Below are positions 25,986-33,746 of a stretch of DNA of 64,000 nucleotides, piece by piece. The notes under the pieces are model-generated. The model was not told the DNA's origin. It saw nothing but the letters and a program-made list of their open reading frames with translations, and ran no database searches. The first letter of the stretch is position 1. Each line of letters starts with the position of its first letter. The DNA is from Allobosea sp. 47.2.35 (GTDB taxonomy: Bacteria; Pseudomonadota; Alphaproteobacteria; Rhizobiales; Beijerinckiaceae). The stretch covers positions 1 through 64,000 of the forward strand of contig NZ_JANLGI010000008.1 of NCBI RefSeq assembly GCF_024655635.1. Direction: 5' to 3'. The position numbers and the translations under genes are program-made.

Positions 25986-26984
25986 TCAGACCAGCTCGTT
26001 CCAGTCGAACTGCAACCTGTCGCGCGCATCGTACGGCAGAGTCTTGATCCACGCCGCCTCGGCCGTGATGTGTCGAACTGCCGACTGCATGGAAGGCGGG
26101 TCGCCAGCTTCGCCGCGCCTGTTGATCAGCGCGACCACCTGCTTCTTGGTAGCCAGCGCGTCTCGGTTGTGGACAGGCCAGATCATGACCTGGCAGGCGG
26201 CGAGGTATCCCATCAGGCGCGCCCCCTCGGCGGCTACCATCAGCTCGCTGGCGTTGACGGGACCGCGCCCGGCGAGTTCGAGCAGGCGGTCGCAGGTCTC
26301 GAACATTTTTGCCGCGCGCTGCACGAGTAAGCCGAGATCCGGGGCGGATCGGGCGAACCGGCTCCATTCGACCACCTGCCTGTCGGCGAAGGCGGGAACG
26401 CCGCCTCGAAGAGGAAGTCCCTCGACGAGATCGAAGCGCTCGAGCGGCCAGCTTGCGAGTCCACGATCATCGGACTGCGGCGCAGCTGGCGCCGGCGGCA
26501 GGATCAGAGCTGGCACTGCGAATGCCCCGCGTCGCCAGCGGATCCGCCGGGCGGTCTGCGCCTCCATGCTGCCGCCGAAGTCCTTTTCGCGGCGATGCAA
26601 CTGCACGCCCGTTCTCGCGTCGAGCGCGAGCTTTGCCTCGGCCGCGTCGAGGTCGTCTGCCGGCCAGAGCGCGACGAGCGCGATCAGGCTGATGCTCATG
26701 ATCTCGAGCCCGCCGCAGACGGCCTCACCGACCTCGTCGCCACTCTCTCGCGCGAGCCAGACCCGGAACTCCTCAGAATGGAGGTTCTTGGCGTTCCGCG
26801 CAGCATTCTTGAGATCGAGCGGCTGGCGCCTGAACGCCACCAGCTCGGCGACGCTCAGATCATCGCCCGCAGCGATCTCCATCGCCACCGTGATAGGATC
26901 GCGCAGGGTGGTCTCCGCCGTCTTGTCGATCGCTTTGCTGCTGCGCGGCGCAAGCGAGCGGCCGCCCTCATTCTTCCTGGTCAT
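25986..26984 (-). CDS. Array paralogue 1 (unknown family, 332 aa)
   Basis: Unknown function; sister of paralogue 3 over its full length. Signature GARLMGYLAACQVMIWPV, plus an internal SLIALVALWPADDLDAAEAK that mirrors SAIVAIWPCDTVRDAHAK in paralogue 3. I start at ATG 26984 because paralogue 3 begins with the same MTR(K/N); the upstream open frame is only the spacer. First paralogue after the exonuclease gene in transcription order. Confidence 0.72.
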   Translation of the reverse strand: MTRKNEGGRSLAPRSSKAIDKTAETTLRDPITVAMEIAAGDDLSVAELVAFRRQPLDLKNAARNAKNLHSEEFRVWLARESGDEVGEAVCGGLEIMSISLIALVALWPADDLDAAEAKLALDARTGVQLHRREKDFGGSMEAQTARRIRWRRGAFAVPALILPPAPAAPQSDDRGLASWPLERFDLVEGLPLRGGVPAFADRQVVEWSRFARSAPDLGLLVQRAAKMFETCDRLLELAGRGPVNASELMVAAEGARLMGYLAACQVMIWPVHNRDALATKKQVVALINRRGEAGDPPSMQSAVRHITAEAAWIKTLPYDARDRLQFDWNELV

Positions 26985-27008
26985 GTCGGGTACTTTCATC
27001 GGGGTTAC

Positions 27009-27071
27009 AGCCATCCCGGCTGCGCTTTCCCTCTCGATCCCAACATGGAAAAGGCGCCCGGTGGGCGCCTT
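27009..27071. terminator. Spacer dyad and hairpin between exonuclease and paralogue 1
   Basis: AGCC-N5-GGCT (27009-27021) and AAGGCGCCC-GGT-GGGCGCCTT (27051-27071). On the transcribed strand the latter is followed by TTCC, the most terminator-like of the series. Confidence 0.5.
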
Positions 27072-27097
27072 CGTCGTCAGGGCAGATGGTTTTGGGT

Positions 27098-28504
27098 TCA
27101 GGCCGCCAGCTGGAAGTACTGGCTGCGCTGACGGAGCCACCGTTCGATCTCGTCCAGATGAGCATGTTTGCTGACCTCATCCTCAGCGAGACCCGCACGC
27201 AGCTCGGCAACCTGCCGCAAAGCCCCTTGCAGAGTCAGCCACGGCACCTCGGCGTCGGTGGTCAGTCGCTCGCGTAGCCAAGCCTGGCCCTTTTGCCAAG
27301 CGACCGGGGACATCGACTGCGGAGCCTCCAGCAGCATCAGTCGGTTCGCAAAAGCTTTCAGCCGCTCATCCGTGAACTGCGCGGCAATAGCCGGGCGATC
27401 CTCCCATGGCGAAGCGTTCCAGCGGGCGCTCAGCCGCGCGTCCTCGTTCGAGAGGAAGCCGCCGCCGTAGAGGCTGGCTTCCGGGTAGGGCGAAGGCTCG
27501 CGATCGGCGAAGCGATTTGCCATGGCGACTGCGACACTGGATCGGAAGCCGGCATGATCGCGAATGCGGGCGGCGCGCTCGTGGTAGAGTGCCTCATCGC
27601 GCTGCTCGGGTGGCAGGGCATTGCAGCCCTGCGCATAGGCCAGCAGGATCGGCTGGGCATTGGTCCGCACCAGCCTGATCGGGCGCGGGCCCGGGCCCGA
27701 CATAAGCTTTGTGACCTCGTCCGCGCTGCCGTCGAGATAGCTGGCCGGGTCGATGGTGAGATCGACAGTCGCCCAGGAGGTTGCGACAGTCGGGTTCGCC
27801 ACGACGCCAACCACGGGGGTCAGCTTCGCGGCGCCGCCGAGGAGCAGAACCTCGCCGCCGGCAAGTAGCCGGTTCGGGATGGCCTTGTCGGCGAGGCTCA
27901 GCATCATCGCGACCGTTGCAGGTGCGATCTGGCGCAGGTGCCGGAACAGGGCCATTGTCGCTCGGGTATCGCCGAGCGCATCATGTGCTTCGTGCTCGGC
28001 GAGCGCGATGCCGTTCGCCCTGCAGATGTCGCCGAGCTTGAAGCTCGGCTTGCCAGTTGGGCCGACCGGCACGGTGATGGCAGAGGGTTCCAGCATCGCG
28101 ACGGCCCGGGTCATCGTCAGGAGGTCAGCCCGGCGATGACCGCCAAGCTGGGTCGCATAGGGCGGGAGGAGATGGGTGAAGAACGCGTGCCGGAGCATTT
28201 CCTCATCGAACCGGATGGTGTTGTAACCGATCACGGTCGACGGCGCCCAGGCAGACAGCGCCTTTGCGATGGCGGTGAGCATTTCCGTGCTCGACATCGG
28301 TGCCTGCTCGAGCTGGGCGGGACCGATACCGGTGGTCAGCAGCGCTCCCGGCGCGGGCACGATATGGGCCGGAAGCCGGCAGCGCAGCGAGAGCTCGCTG
28401 AGCGGCACGAGATTGTCGTCGCAGTGGATCAGGGCCGCCTGGAGCGGCACGTTCCACAGTGGCTCCAGGCCGGAGGTTTCGAGGTCGTAGACGATGTAGG
28501 ACAT
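27098..28504 (-). CDS. ExoI/SbcB-like DEDDh 3'-5' exonuclease
   Basis: A 468-aa exonuclease of the exodeoxyribonuclease I type. DEDDh residues: Asp/Glu in VYDLETSG (residues 7-11), Asp in GYNTIRFDEEMLRHAFF, and His/Asp in AHDALGDTRATMALF. An ExoI-C-like region follows. Such enzymes degrade single-stranded DNA 3'-5' and act in recombination and repair. It starts 9 bp after the 152-aa gene and heads the five-paralogue array, hinting that the module acts on DNA ends. Most alphaproteobacteria lack chromosomal sbcB, so an accessory origin is likely. Confidence 0.88.
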   Translation of the reverse strand: MSYIVYDLETSGLEPLWNVPLQAALIHCDDNLVPLSELSLRCRLPAHIVPAPGALLTTGIGPAQLEQAPMSSTEMLTAIAKALSAWAPSTVIGYNTIRFDEEMLRHAFFTHLLPPYATQLGGHRRADLLTMTRAVAMLEPSAITVPVGPTGKPSFKLGDICRANGIALAEHEAHDALGDTRATMALFRHLRQIAPATVAMMLSLADKAIPNRLLAGGEVLLLGGAAKLTPVVGVVANPTVATSWATVDLTIDPASYLDGSADEVTKLMSGPGPRPIRLVRTNAQPILLAYAQGCNALPPEQRDEALYHERAARIRDHAGFRSSVAVAMANRFADREPSPYPEASLYGGGFLSNEDARLSARWNASPWEDRPAIAAQFTDERLKAFANRLMLLEAPQSMSPVAWQKGQAWLRERLTTDAEVPWLTLQGALRQVAELRAGLAEDEVSKHAHLDEIERWLRQRSQYFQLAA

Positions 28505-28513
28505 GACCGCCTC

Positions 28514-28972
28514 TCAGTGCCGGCTCGTCGTGCCGGCCTCGATCGGCAGCTTTCTGAGATTGATGCCGAGCTTACGCGCATCGACATGCATGGCGGTCTC
28601 GACCATAACCGCCGCATGAGAGCGCTCCGTCTCGTCCTCCTGGAAGATCATCGCCTCATAGGTCGTGATCTTGCGCTCGAGGTCCTCCTCACTGCGCGCG
28701 GGCAGCTCGGCAATCATGAAGGCGAAGAAACGCGCCTGTTGCCTGGCGCCCTCGGCGAGCTGTCGGCCGTTGAGACCGCCGAACTCGACATGGATCTTAT
28801 CCCCCTCCTGCTCCAGCAGCATCGCATGGGCCGTCGAGAGCTGCCACAGCAGGAAGTACCGGGCGGCATTGTCGCCAAGCTGCACGTAGGTGCGCTGGTA
28901 GCGTCCCAGATCCGCGGCCGTCAGGCGCGTCTCGTCATCGGCGGCAAAGGCCGCCCCATTCGTCCTGCTCAT
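28514..28972 (-). CDS. Hypothetical protein, first gene of the module (152 aa)
   Basis: No family recognised. A small helical protein: DLGRYQRTYVQLGDNAARYF, then FGGLNGRQLAEGARQQARFF, with several acidic stretches. ATG 28972 (MSRTNG) is preferred to the frame start 21 bp upstream. It ends 9 bp before the exonuclease, so it is the promoter-proximal gene of the leftward module. Confidence 0.55.
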   Translation of the reverse strand: MSRTNGAAFAADDETRLTAADLGRYQRTYVQLGDNAARYFLLWQLSTAHAMLLEQEGDKIHVEFGGLNGRQLAEGARQQARFFAFMIAELPARSEEDLERKITTYEAMIFQEDETERSHAAVMVETAMHVDARKLGINLRKLPIEAGTTSRH

Positions 28973-29163
28973 CAAACTTACCCGTTCTGGCATGACCCGG
29001 AACGGCGCGTCTGCTCATGTTCTCAGGGGTTCCCAAAATGGGTTCCGATCACATTATCTTTCTGGAGGCGTCCAATGTGCAGGTTTGGCCGATTGTGTTG
29101 AAGAAGTCGGCGTTGGCGCGCTGTCGGTCGCGGCTTGACGCATTGTTGAGAGGGCGTCCGCCC

Positions 29164-29300
29164 TCATGCCGGCCAGGGTTGGGCTCTTATCGGCATCAGC
29201 TTCGCCATTTTCCTGAGGTTCTGGGCGGTGGCTGCGAGGAGGAACTCGTCGCGGGCGCCGCATGGCCCTCGTAGGCGCAGGCGGTCGCGGACGTGACGGA
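29164..29300 (-). pseudogene. IS1182/IS5-like transposase, C-terminal remnant
   Basis: Read on the minus strand, HVRDRLRLRGPCGARDEF followed by LLAATAQNLRKMAKLM ends in a TGA at 29164. This is the typical C-terminus of IS1182/IS5-group DDE transposases. Upstream similarity stops near 29300, so only the last ~45 codons survive. Flanking sequence from about 29060 looks like the non-coding IS end. The wider stretch 28973-29636 has no intact gene. Confidence 0.65.
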
Positions 29301-29636
29301 CGCCGTGAGGGCGCTGCGCTGGCAAGGCTCCGCGGCGTCCCCGCCACTCGCGGTGCCGCGCTCCGGCGACATCTGAGCGGACTTGGCGCCTCGACGGGGC
29401 GTTATCTCGCCGCCTCGGAGCGGGCCCGCGAGGCCGTCGATCGGATCGAGGCGGCCGCGATGGCCGATCGGGTACGCCAGTGGGCGATTTGGGGGAAGGC
29501 CGACTTGTGGGGAATTCCGCTGAGGTGATGGAAGGGGCTTAGGCTTCGGCACAAATGATTAGGGTTTATCCAGCGTAAGCGCTAGCTACGGTTGTGCCCT
29601 CACGTTCTAATGCCCCCAAAAGCGGGGGATTCGCGA

Positions 29637-32519
29637 ATGTCCGGCCAACATCCGGGTGCCTTGTGGCGGCGCGTAGACTTGCAGTGTCATACGCCGCGTG
29701 ACGCTGGATGGACGGGATCGGACGGCATCCCGGCAGCCGATGCGGCAGGGCTGGCCGCCCGCGACGCCTGGGCTGACACGTTCATGGCGGTGGTCCGCGA
29801 AAAAGGTCTATCCATCGTTGCCGTCACTGATCATCACGACGTTGCCATGCTGCCGCATGTCGTCGGGGCCGGTCGCCGCGCCGGTGTGCTCGTCCTGCCG
29901 GGCGTCGAAGTCACCTGCCGCGACAGCGTTCAGGTCCTTGCGATCTTCGATCCGTCGACGCAAGCGGAGGACTGGATGCGATTCCTGGGCAAGCTGCCCG
30001 GCGTGCGTGTAACGGATCACGCGCTCGCCAGAGTTGGGCCATTGACGGAATGCGGCTTGACGGTTGCCGACTTGTTCAAGGCGGTCGCCGAGGACGTAAC
30101 GCTCGCCCCCGTGACGATGCTGTTACCGCACTTCGGCTCCCCGACCGCCTACAAGTCGCTGAACGAGCCTCCGACCGAGAACCATCTGAACGTGACGGGC
30201 CATGCGTCGCGCGCCCGGGACCTTCCGCACGACGCCGTCTACATCGAATGCGAGCATGGTGCGCTCGACGGTCCGACGCTCGACAAGATTCAGGGCAGGA
30301 TAGCCGACTGGGGCACCCGACGCCGTGCGATCGTCGCAACGGGCGATAGCAAGCGCCCAACCTTCGAGCGGCTGGGCGCCCACGAATGCTGGATCAAGAT
30401 CGGCGAGGAAACGCTCGAAGGGTTCCGACAAGCGTTCCTGGCGGACGAGGCGCGCATCGCCTACGTCCCCCCGCAACGGCCTTCCGAGCACATCGTCGGG
30501 ATCGAGATCAAGTCGAAGCTGACCGGTGCCGAACCCGTTCGGATCTCCTTCAACGACGGATTCAACGCTTTCATAGGCGGCCGCGGCTCGGGCAAGAGCG
30601 CCGTCTTGGAATATCTCAGGTTCGGACTAGGGAAGTCGGACGAGGACCTGGAACAGGACGACCTCAAGCCGCGCAAGCCGCGGACGCGCGAAGCCGAGCT
30701 CATCACGGACACCCTAGGCGATGGCTACGTCATCGTATCGCTCGAACGGAACGGCGTCGCCGAAACCTGGACCCGGCACGGCAGCAAGCCGGAGAAGATC
30801 CTGCTGACGATCGCCGGCGAGGAGGAGGAGATGACGGTCCAGGAGGCGCAGCGCCGTTTCCCGGCCCGGGCCTTCGCGCAGAAGGAACTCTCGACGACGA
30901 TGCTCGACCCAGAGGTCGCCGCCGACAACATCACCGGCATTGCGGCCGCGGAGGCCATCCAGGAGCGCCGTCGCATCGACGGGGAGATGAACGACGCGAA
31001 GCGCGCGGTCGCCAAGGCCCTCATCGACGCCGCCGCCTACTGGCAGGCCAGGCTCGACCTGACGCAAGCCGACCACATGGTATCGGACGTTCGGCGGCGG
31101 CAGGCGGCGCTCGGCGAGCAGATGGCGAGCGGCGGCGTGACGCCCGACGACATGAAGACCATCGCGGACGCCCAGGCCTTCGATCGGACCGCCAAGTATC
31201 TCGACGACGTCGACGCTCGCGTCGCGGCCGATCGGCAGCGCCTGATCGCGCTTCGGGATTCGCTTCTGGCCATGCCGGCCTCGACCCAGCCGGATCTCGC
31301 GGATTTCCCTGAGGTAGGCCCCGTCGCCGCTGCCGTCGAAGCGGCGCGGGCTGGGGCGTGCAACGCTCTCGATCAGGCCGTGGCGCTCCTCGACGGAGTT
31401 GGCGTGACCTCCGCCGAGGCGCGCGTCGGCTTTGACGTCTCGCGATCCTTCTTTCATGAGCGCTACGAGCAAGCCAAGCGTCGGCAAGCGGCGCACGGCG
31501 CGCTCATCGCCGAGAACGAGAAGCTCGACGGCCAGATGCGGGAGGTCGCCGCGACCCGGTCCAAGGCGGCGCAGACCGAGCTCGACCGGCGCGACGCCCT
31601 CGCAGCCCTAGACGCCGCGGCGGCAAGCCTGAGAGCTTTGGTCGAGGCGCGGAGGGCCGTCCTGAGGGGTTCCGCCGAACGGATCGCGGAGAAGTCCGCG
31701 GGGTCGCTGAAGGCGAAGGTCGAGCGTGACAGGAACCCGGTCGACGCCAACGCCGCCCTATGCGCGCTCTTCGAGGGCAGCCGTTTCCGCGACACCGAGA
31801 TGCACTGCGAGGAATGGGTGCGTGCGGTCTTCGCCCCCGACGCGGAGGATTGGCCGGCGCTCTGCTCGGGCCTGCTCGACGCCTACCGGGACAAGATCCT
31901 CGCCGGCAACCCCTCGGAGCCGGGCGTGGAGGCGGCGGCGCAGCTTCGGGCCGTACTGTTCGGCGGGAGGGTCACGCTGACGCCGCAGCAGTTGGCGCGG
32001 GTCTACGCCAACCTGACGGACCAGACGCTGGCCCAGGTCTTCGCGGCGACCCCTCGCGATAGGATCGCGATGACCTATGTCGCGGGCAGGCAGAGCATCT
32101 CATTCGCCAAGGCCTCGCCGGGACAGCAGGCCTCGGCCCTGCTGAGGCTCCTCCTCGGACAGTCGGCAGGGACGCTGATCGTCGACCAGCCTGAGGACGA
32201 CCTCGACAACAAGGTCATGATGGAGATCGTCCGACTGATCCGCTCATCGAAGGGGCATCGACAGATCCTCTTCGCGACCCACAACCCGAACCTCGTCGTC
32301 AACGGGGACGCCGATAAAGTGGTCGTGATGCGCGCGACCGTAGCCGAGGACCGACCGGGGGCCGAGGACGCCCGCATCAATGTGGAAGCGGACGGCGCCA
32401 TCGAGACGCCGTCGATCCGGGAGGCGATCACCACCATCATGGAGGGTGGCCTGGACGCTTTCGATCTTCGGGCTCGAAAGTACAGGGTCGAGGGACACGG
32501 ACCTCGGATTTCACCATAG
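29637..32519 (+). CDS. TrlF-family PHP-domain SMC-like ATPase
   Basis: A 960-aa protein. The N-terminal PHP phosphoesterase has DLQCHTP (residue ~14), VTDHHDVAML (~62), LPGVEVTC and ATGDSKRP metal-ligand motifs. An ABC/SMC-type ATPase follows: Walker A IGGRGSGKSAVLEYLRFGL (~312-330), a long coiled coil (~430-720) and Walker B TLIVDQPEDDLDN (~845) preceded by a SPGQQASALL signature. This is the TrlF-type layout found in defence islands. ATG 29637 is preceded by a G-rich ribosome site. It stands 183 bp upstream of the methylase-McrBC operon. Confidence 0.85.
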   Translation: MSGQHPGALWRRVDLQCHTPRDAGWTGSDGIPAADAAGLAARDAWADTFMAVVREKGLSIVAVTDHHDVAMLPHVVGAGRRAGVLVLPGVEVTCRDSVQVLAIFDPSTQAEDWMRFLGKLPGVRVTDHALARVGPLTECGLTVADLFKAVAEDVTLAPVTMLLPHFGSPTAYKSLNEPPTENHLNVTGHASRARDLPHDAVYIECEHGALDGPTLDKIQGRIADWGTRRRAIVATGDSKRPTFERLGAHECWIKIGEETLEGFRQAFLADEARIAYVPPQRPSEHIVGIEIKSKLTGAEPVRISFNDGFNAFIGGRGSGKSAVLEYLRFGLGKSDEDLEQDDLKPRKPRTREAELITDTLGDGYVIVSLERNGVAETWTRHGSKPEKILLTIAGEEEEMTVQEAQRRFPARAFAQKELSTTMLDPEVAADNITGIAAAEAIQERRRIDGEMNDAKRAVAKALIDAAAYWQARLDLTQADHMVSDVRRRQAALGEQMASGGVTPDDMKTIADAQAFDRTAKYLDDVDARVAADRQRLIALRDSLLAMPASTQPDLADFPEVGPVAAAVEAARAGACNALDQAVALLDGVGVTSAEARVGFDVSRSFFHERYEQAKRRQAAHGALIAENEKLDGQMREVAATRSKAAQTELDRRDALAALDAAAASLRALVEARRAVLRGSAERIAEKSAGSLKAKVERDRNPVDANAALCALFEGSRFRDTEMHCEEWVRAVFAPDAEDWPALCSGLLDAYRDKILAGNPSEPGVEAAAQLRAVLFGGRVTLTPQQLARVYANLTDQTLAQVFAATPRDRIAMTYVAGRQSISFAKASPGQQASALLRLLLGQSAGTLIVDQPEDDLDNKVMMEIVRLIRSSKGHRQILFATHNPNLVVNGDADKVVVMRATVAEDRPGAEDARINVEADGAIETPSIREAITTIMEGGLDAFDLRARKYRVEGHGPRISP

Positions 32520-32702
32520 TTTTGCCTGGCCCGGTTCATGTTGGGCCGCTCGCCGCAGCGGAGCGGTTAGTCCGCTGCAAATGGCCAGTGCAAAGCTCCT
32601 GCCTGCGGGCGGTCGTCTGACACCTATTGGTGAACTTCAAACCTGTGTCATGCTTAGGCTGAGGCTACGATTCGCGGATCGGGCAGCCGTTTGGGGGTAG
32701 TC

Positions 32703-33746
32703 GTGGCGTTCAGATACATCGGATCCAAGCTCAGGCTCGCCCATGCGATCGTGGAGCAGGTTGGTCGTCCGAACCACGGTCGATTTGTCGACGTGTTTTG
32801 CGGCACCGGAGCGGTGGCAGAGGTGGCCGCCCGATCGGGGTGGCCCGTCCATCTAAACGATCATCTCAAGAGCGCCACGACGATCGCCGCGGCCCGTTTG
32901 GTGTCCTCACGCCAGGCCCAATTCACCTCATTCGGGGGATACGCGGGAGCGGTTCGGGAGATGAACGCCGTCAAGGGGCGGCGCGGTTTCGTGTGGAGCG
33001 AATACAGCCCGGCGTCCGCGAAGCATGCGGGCGTCGAGCGGCGTTACTTCAGCGAGGGCAACGCCCGGAAGATCGATGGCATGCGTCTCGCGTTGGAAAG
33101 CTGGTACGCAGGGGGCCGCTTAACCGAAACAGAGCATTTGGTGCTGCTGGCGGATCTCCTCGGAGCAACAAATAAGGTGGCGAACACGGCCGGCACCTAC
33201 GGGTGTTTCATGTCGCGGTGGCAGCCACAGGCCCTTCAAGTCATAGAGATCCTTCCCCGATTGATGCCGATAGAAGCTCCCCCATTCACGGTGACCTCGC
33301 TGGACGCCACCGACGTCGAGTGCCGGACAGAAGACGTTGTCTATCTCGACCCACCCTACACGAAACGCCAGTACGCAGCTTATTACCATATCCTGGAAAC
33401 TATCGCTCTCGGCGACGCTCCCGACGTGACCGGCGTGGGGGGGATCAGGCCATGGAGGGACAAAGCTTCCGACTATTGCTATCGAACCCGCGCTGTCGGA
33501 GCACTTAGGGATCTCGTCGCCGGAATCCCTTCCAGGCGGGTGCTGCTTTCCTACAGCGACGAAGGGCACGTGCCGCTCGATGAACTCGAAAGCGTTCTAT
33601 CCCCGCTTGGCCGGGTGGTCGTAAAGCCGCTGATGAGCATAGGGCGATACCGCCCGAACGCGACGGCAAGCCGTCGCGGATCGGCTGTCGAAGAGGTCCT
33701 GATCTGCATCGATCGGGCGGCCGCAGGATTTGAGGTAGCGGCATGA
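32703..33746 (+). CDS. D12-class N6-adenine DNA methyltransferase
   Basis: A 347-aa Dam/D12-type methylase. FRYIGSKLRLAHAI at the N-terminus is the SAM/phosphate motif of the class, DVFCGTGAVAEVAAR is motif I, and YLDPPYTKRQYAAYY (around residue 216) is the catalytic DPPY. It should transfer methyl groups to adenine N6. The GTG at 32703 behind GGGGG gives the expected start a few residues before RYIGSK. Its stop overlaps the next methylase start (ATGA), making it the first gene of a tight operon. Confidence 0.9.
   Translation: MAFRYIGSKLRLAHAIVEQVGRPNHGRFVDVFCGTGAVAEVAARSGWPVHLNDHLKSATTIAAARLVSSRQAQFTSFGGYAGAVREMNAVKGRRGFVWSEYSPASAKHAGVERRYFSEGNARKIDGMRLALESWYAGGRLTETEHLVLLADLLGATNKVANTAGTYGCFMSRWQPQALQVIEILPRLMPIEAPPFTVTSLDATDVECRTEDVVYLDPPYTKRQYAAYYHILETIALGDAPDVTGVGGIRPWRDKASDYCYRTRAVGALRDLVAGIPSRRVLLSYSDEGHVPLDELESVLSPLGRVVVKPLMSIGRYRPNATASRRGSAVEEVLICIDRAAAGFEVAA

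Noticed and set aside
21707..26984. Array paralogues as phage tail or TPR repeat proteins
   Set aside because: No TPR consensus and no phage structural neighbours; the shared WP signature matches nothing I can name.
29262..29528. Possible C-terminal fragment ending VRQWAIWGKADLWGIPLR
   Set aside because: The last ~30 residues look protein-like, but no family could be named and the 5' part crosses the IS remnant; too weak to annotate.
30386..31312. 308-aa second frame within the TrlF gene
   Set aside because: Arg-rich shadow of the TrlF coiled-coil region.
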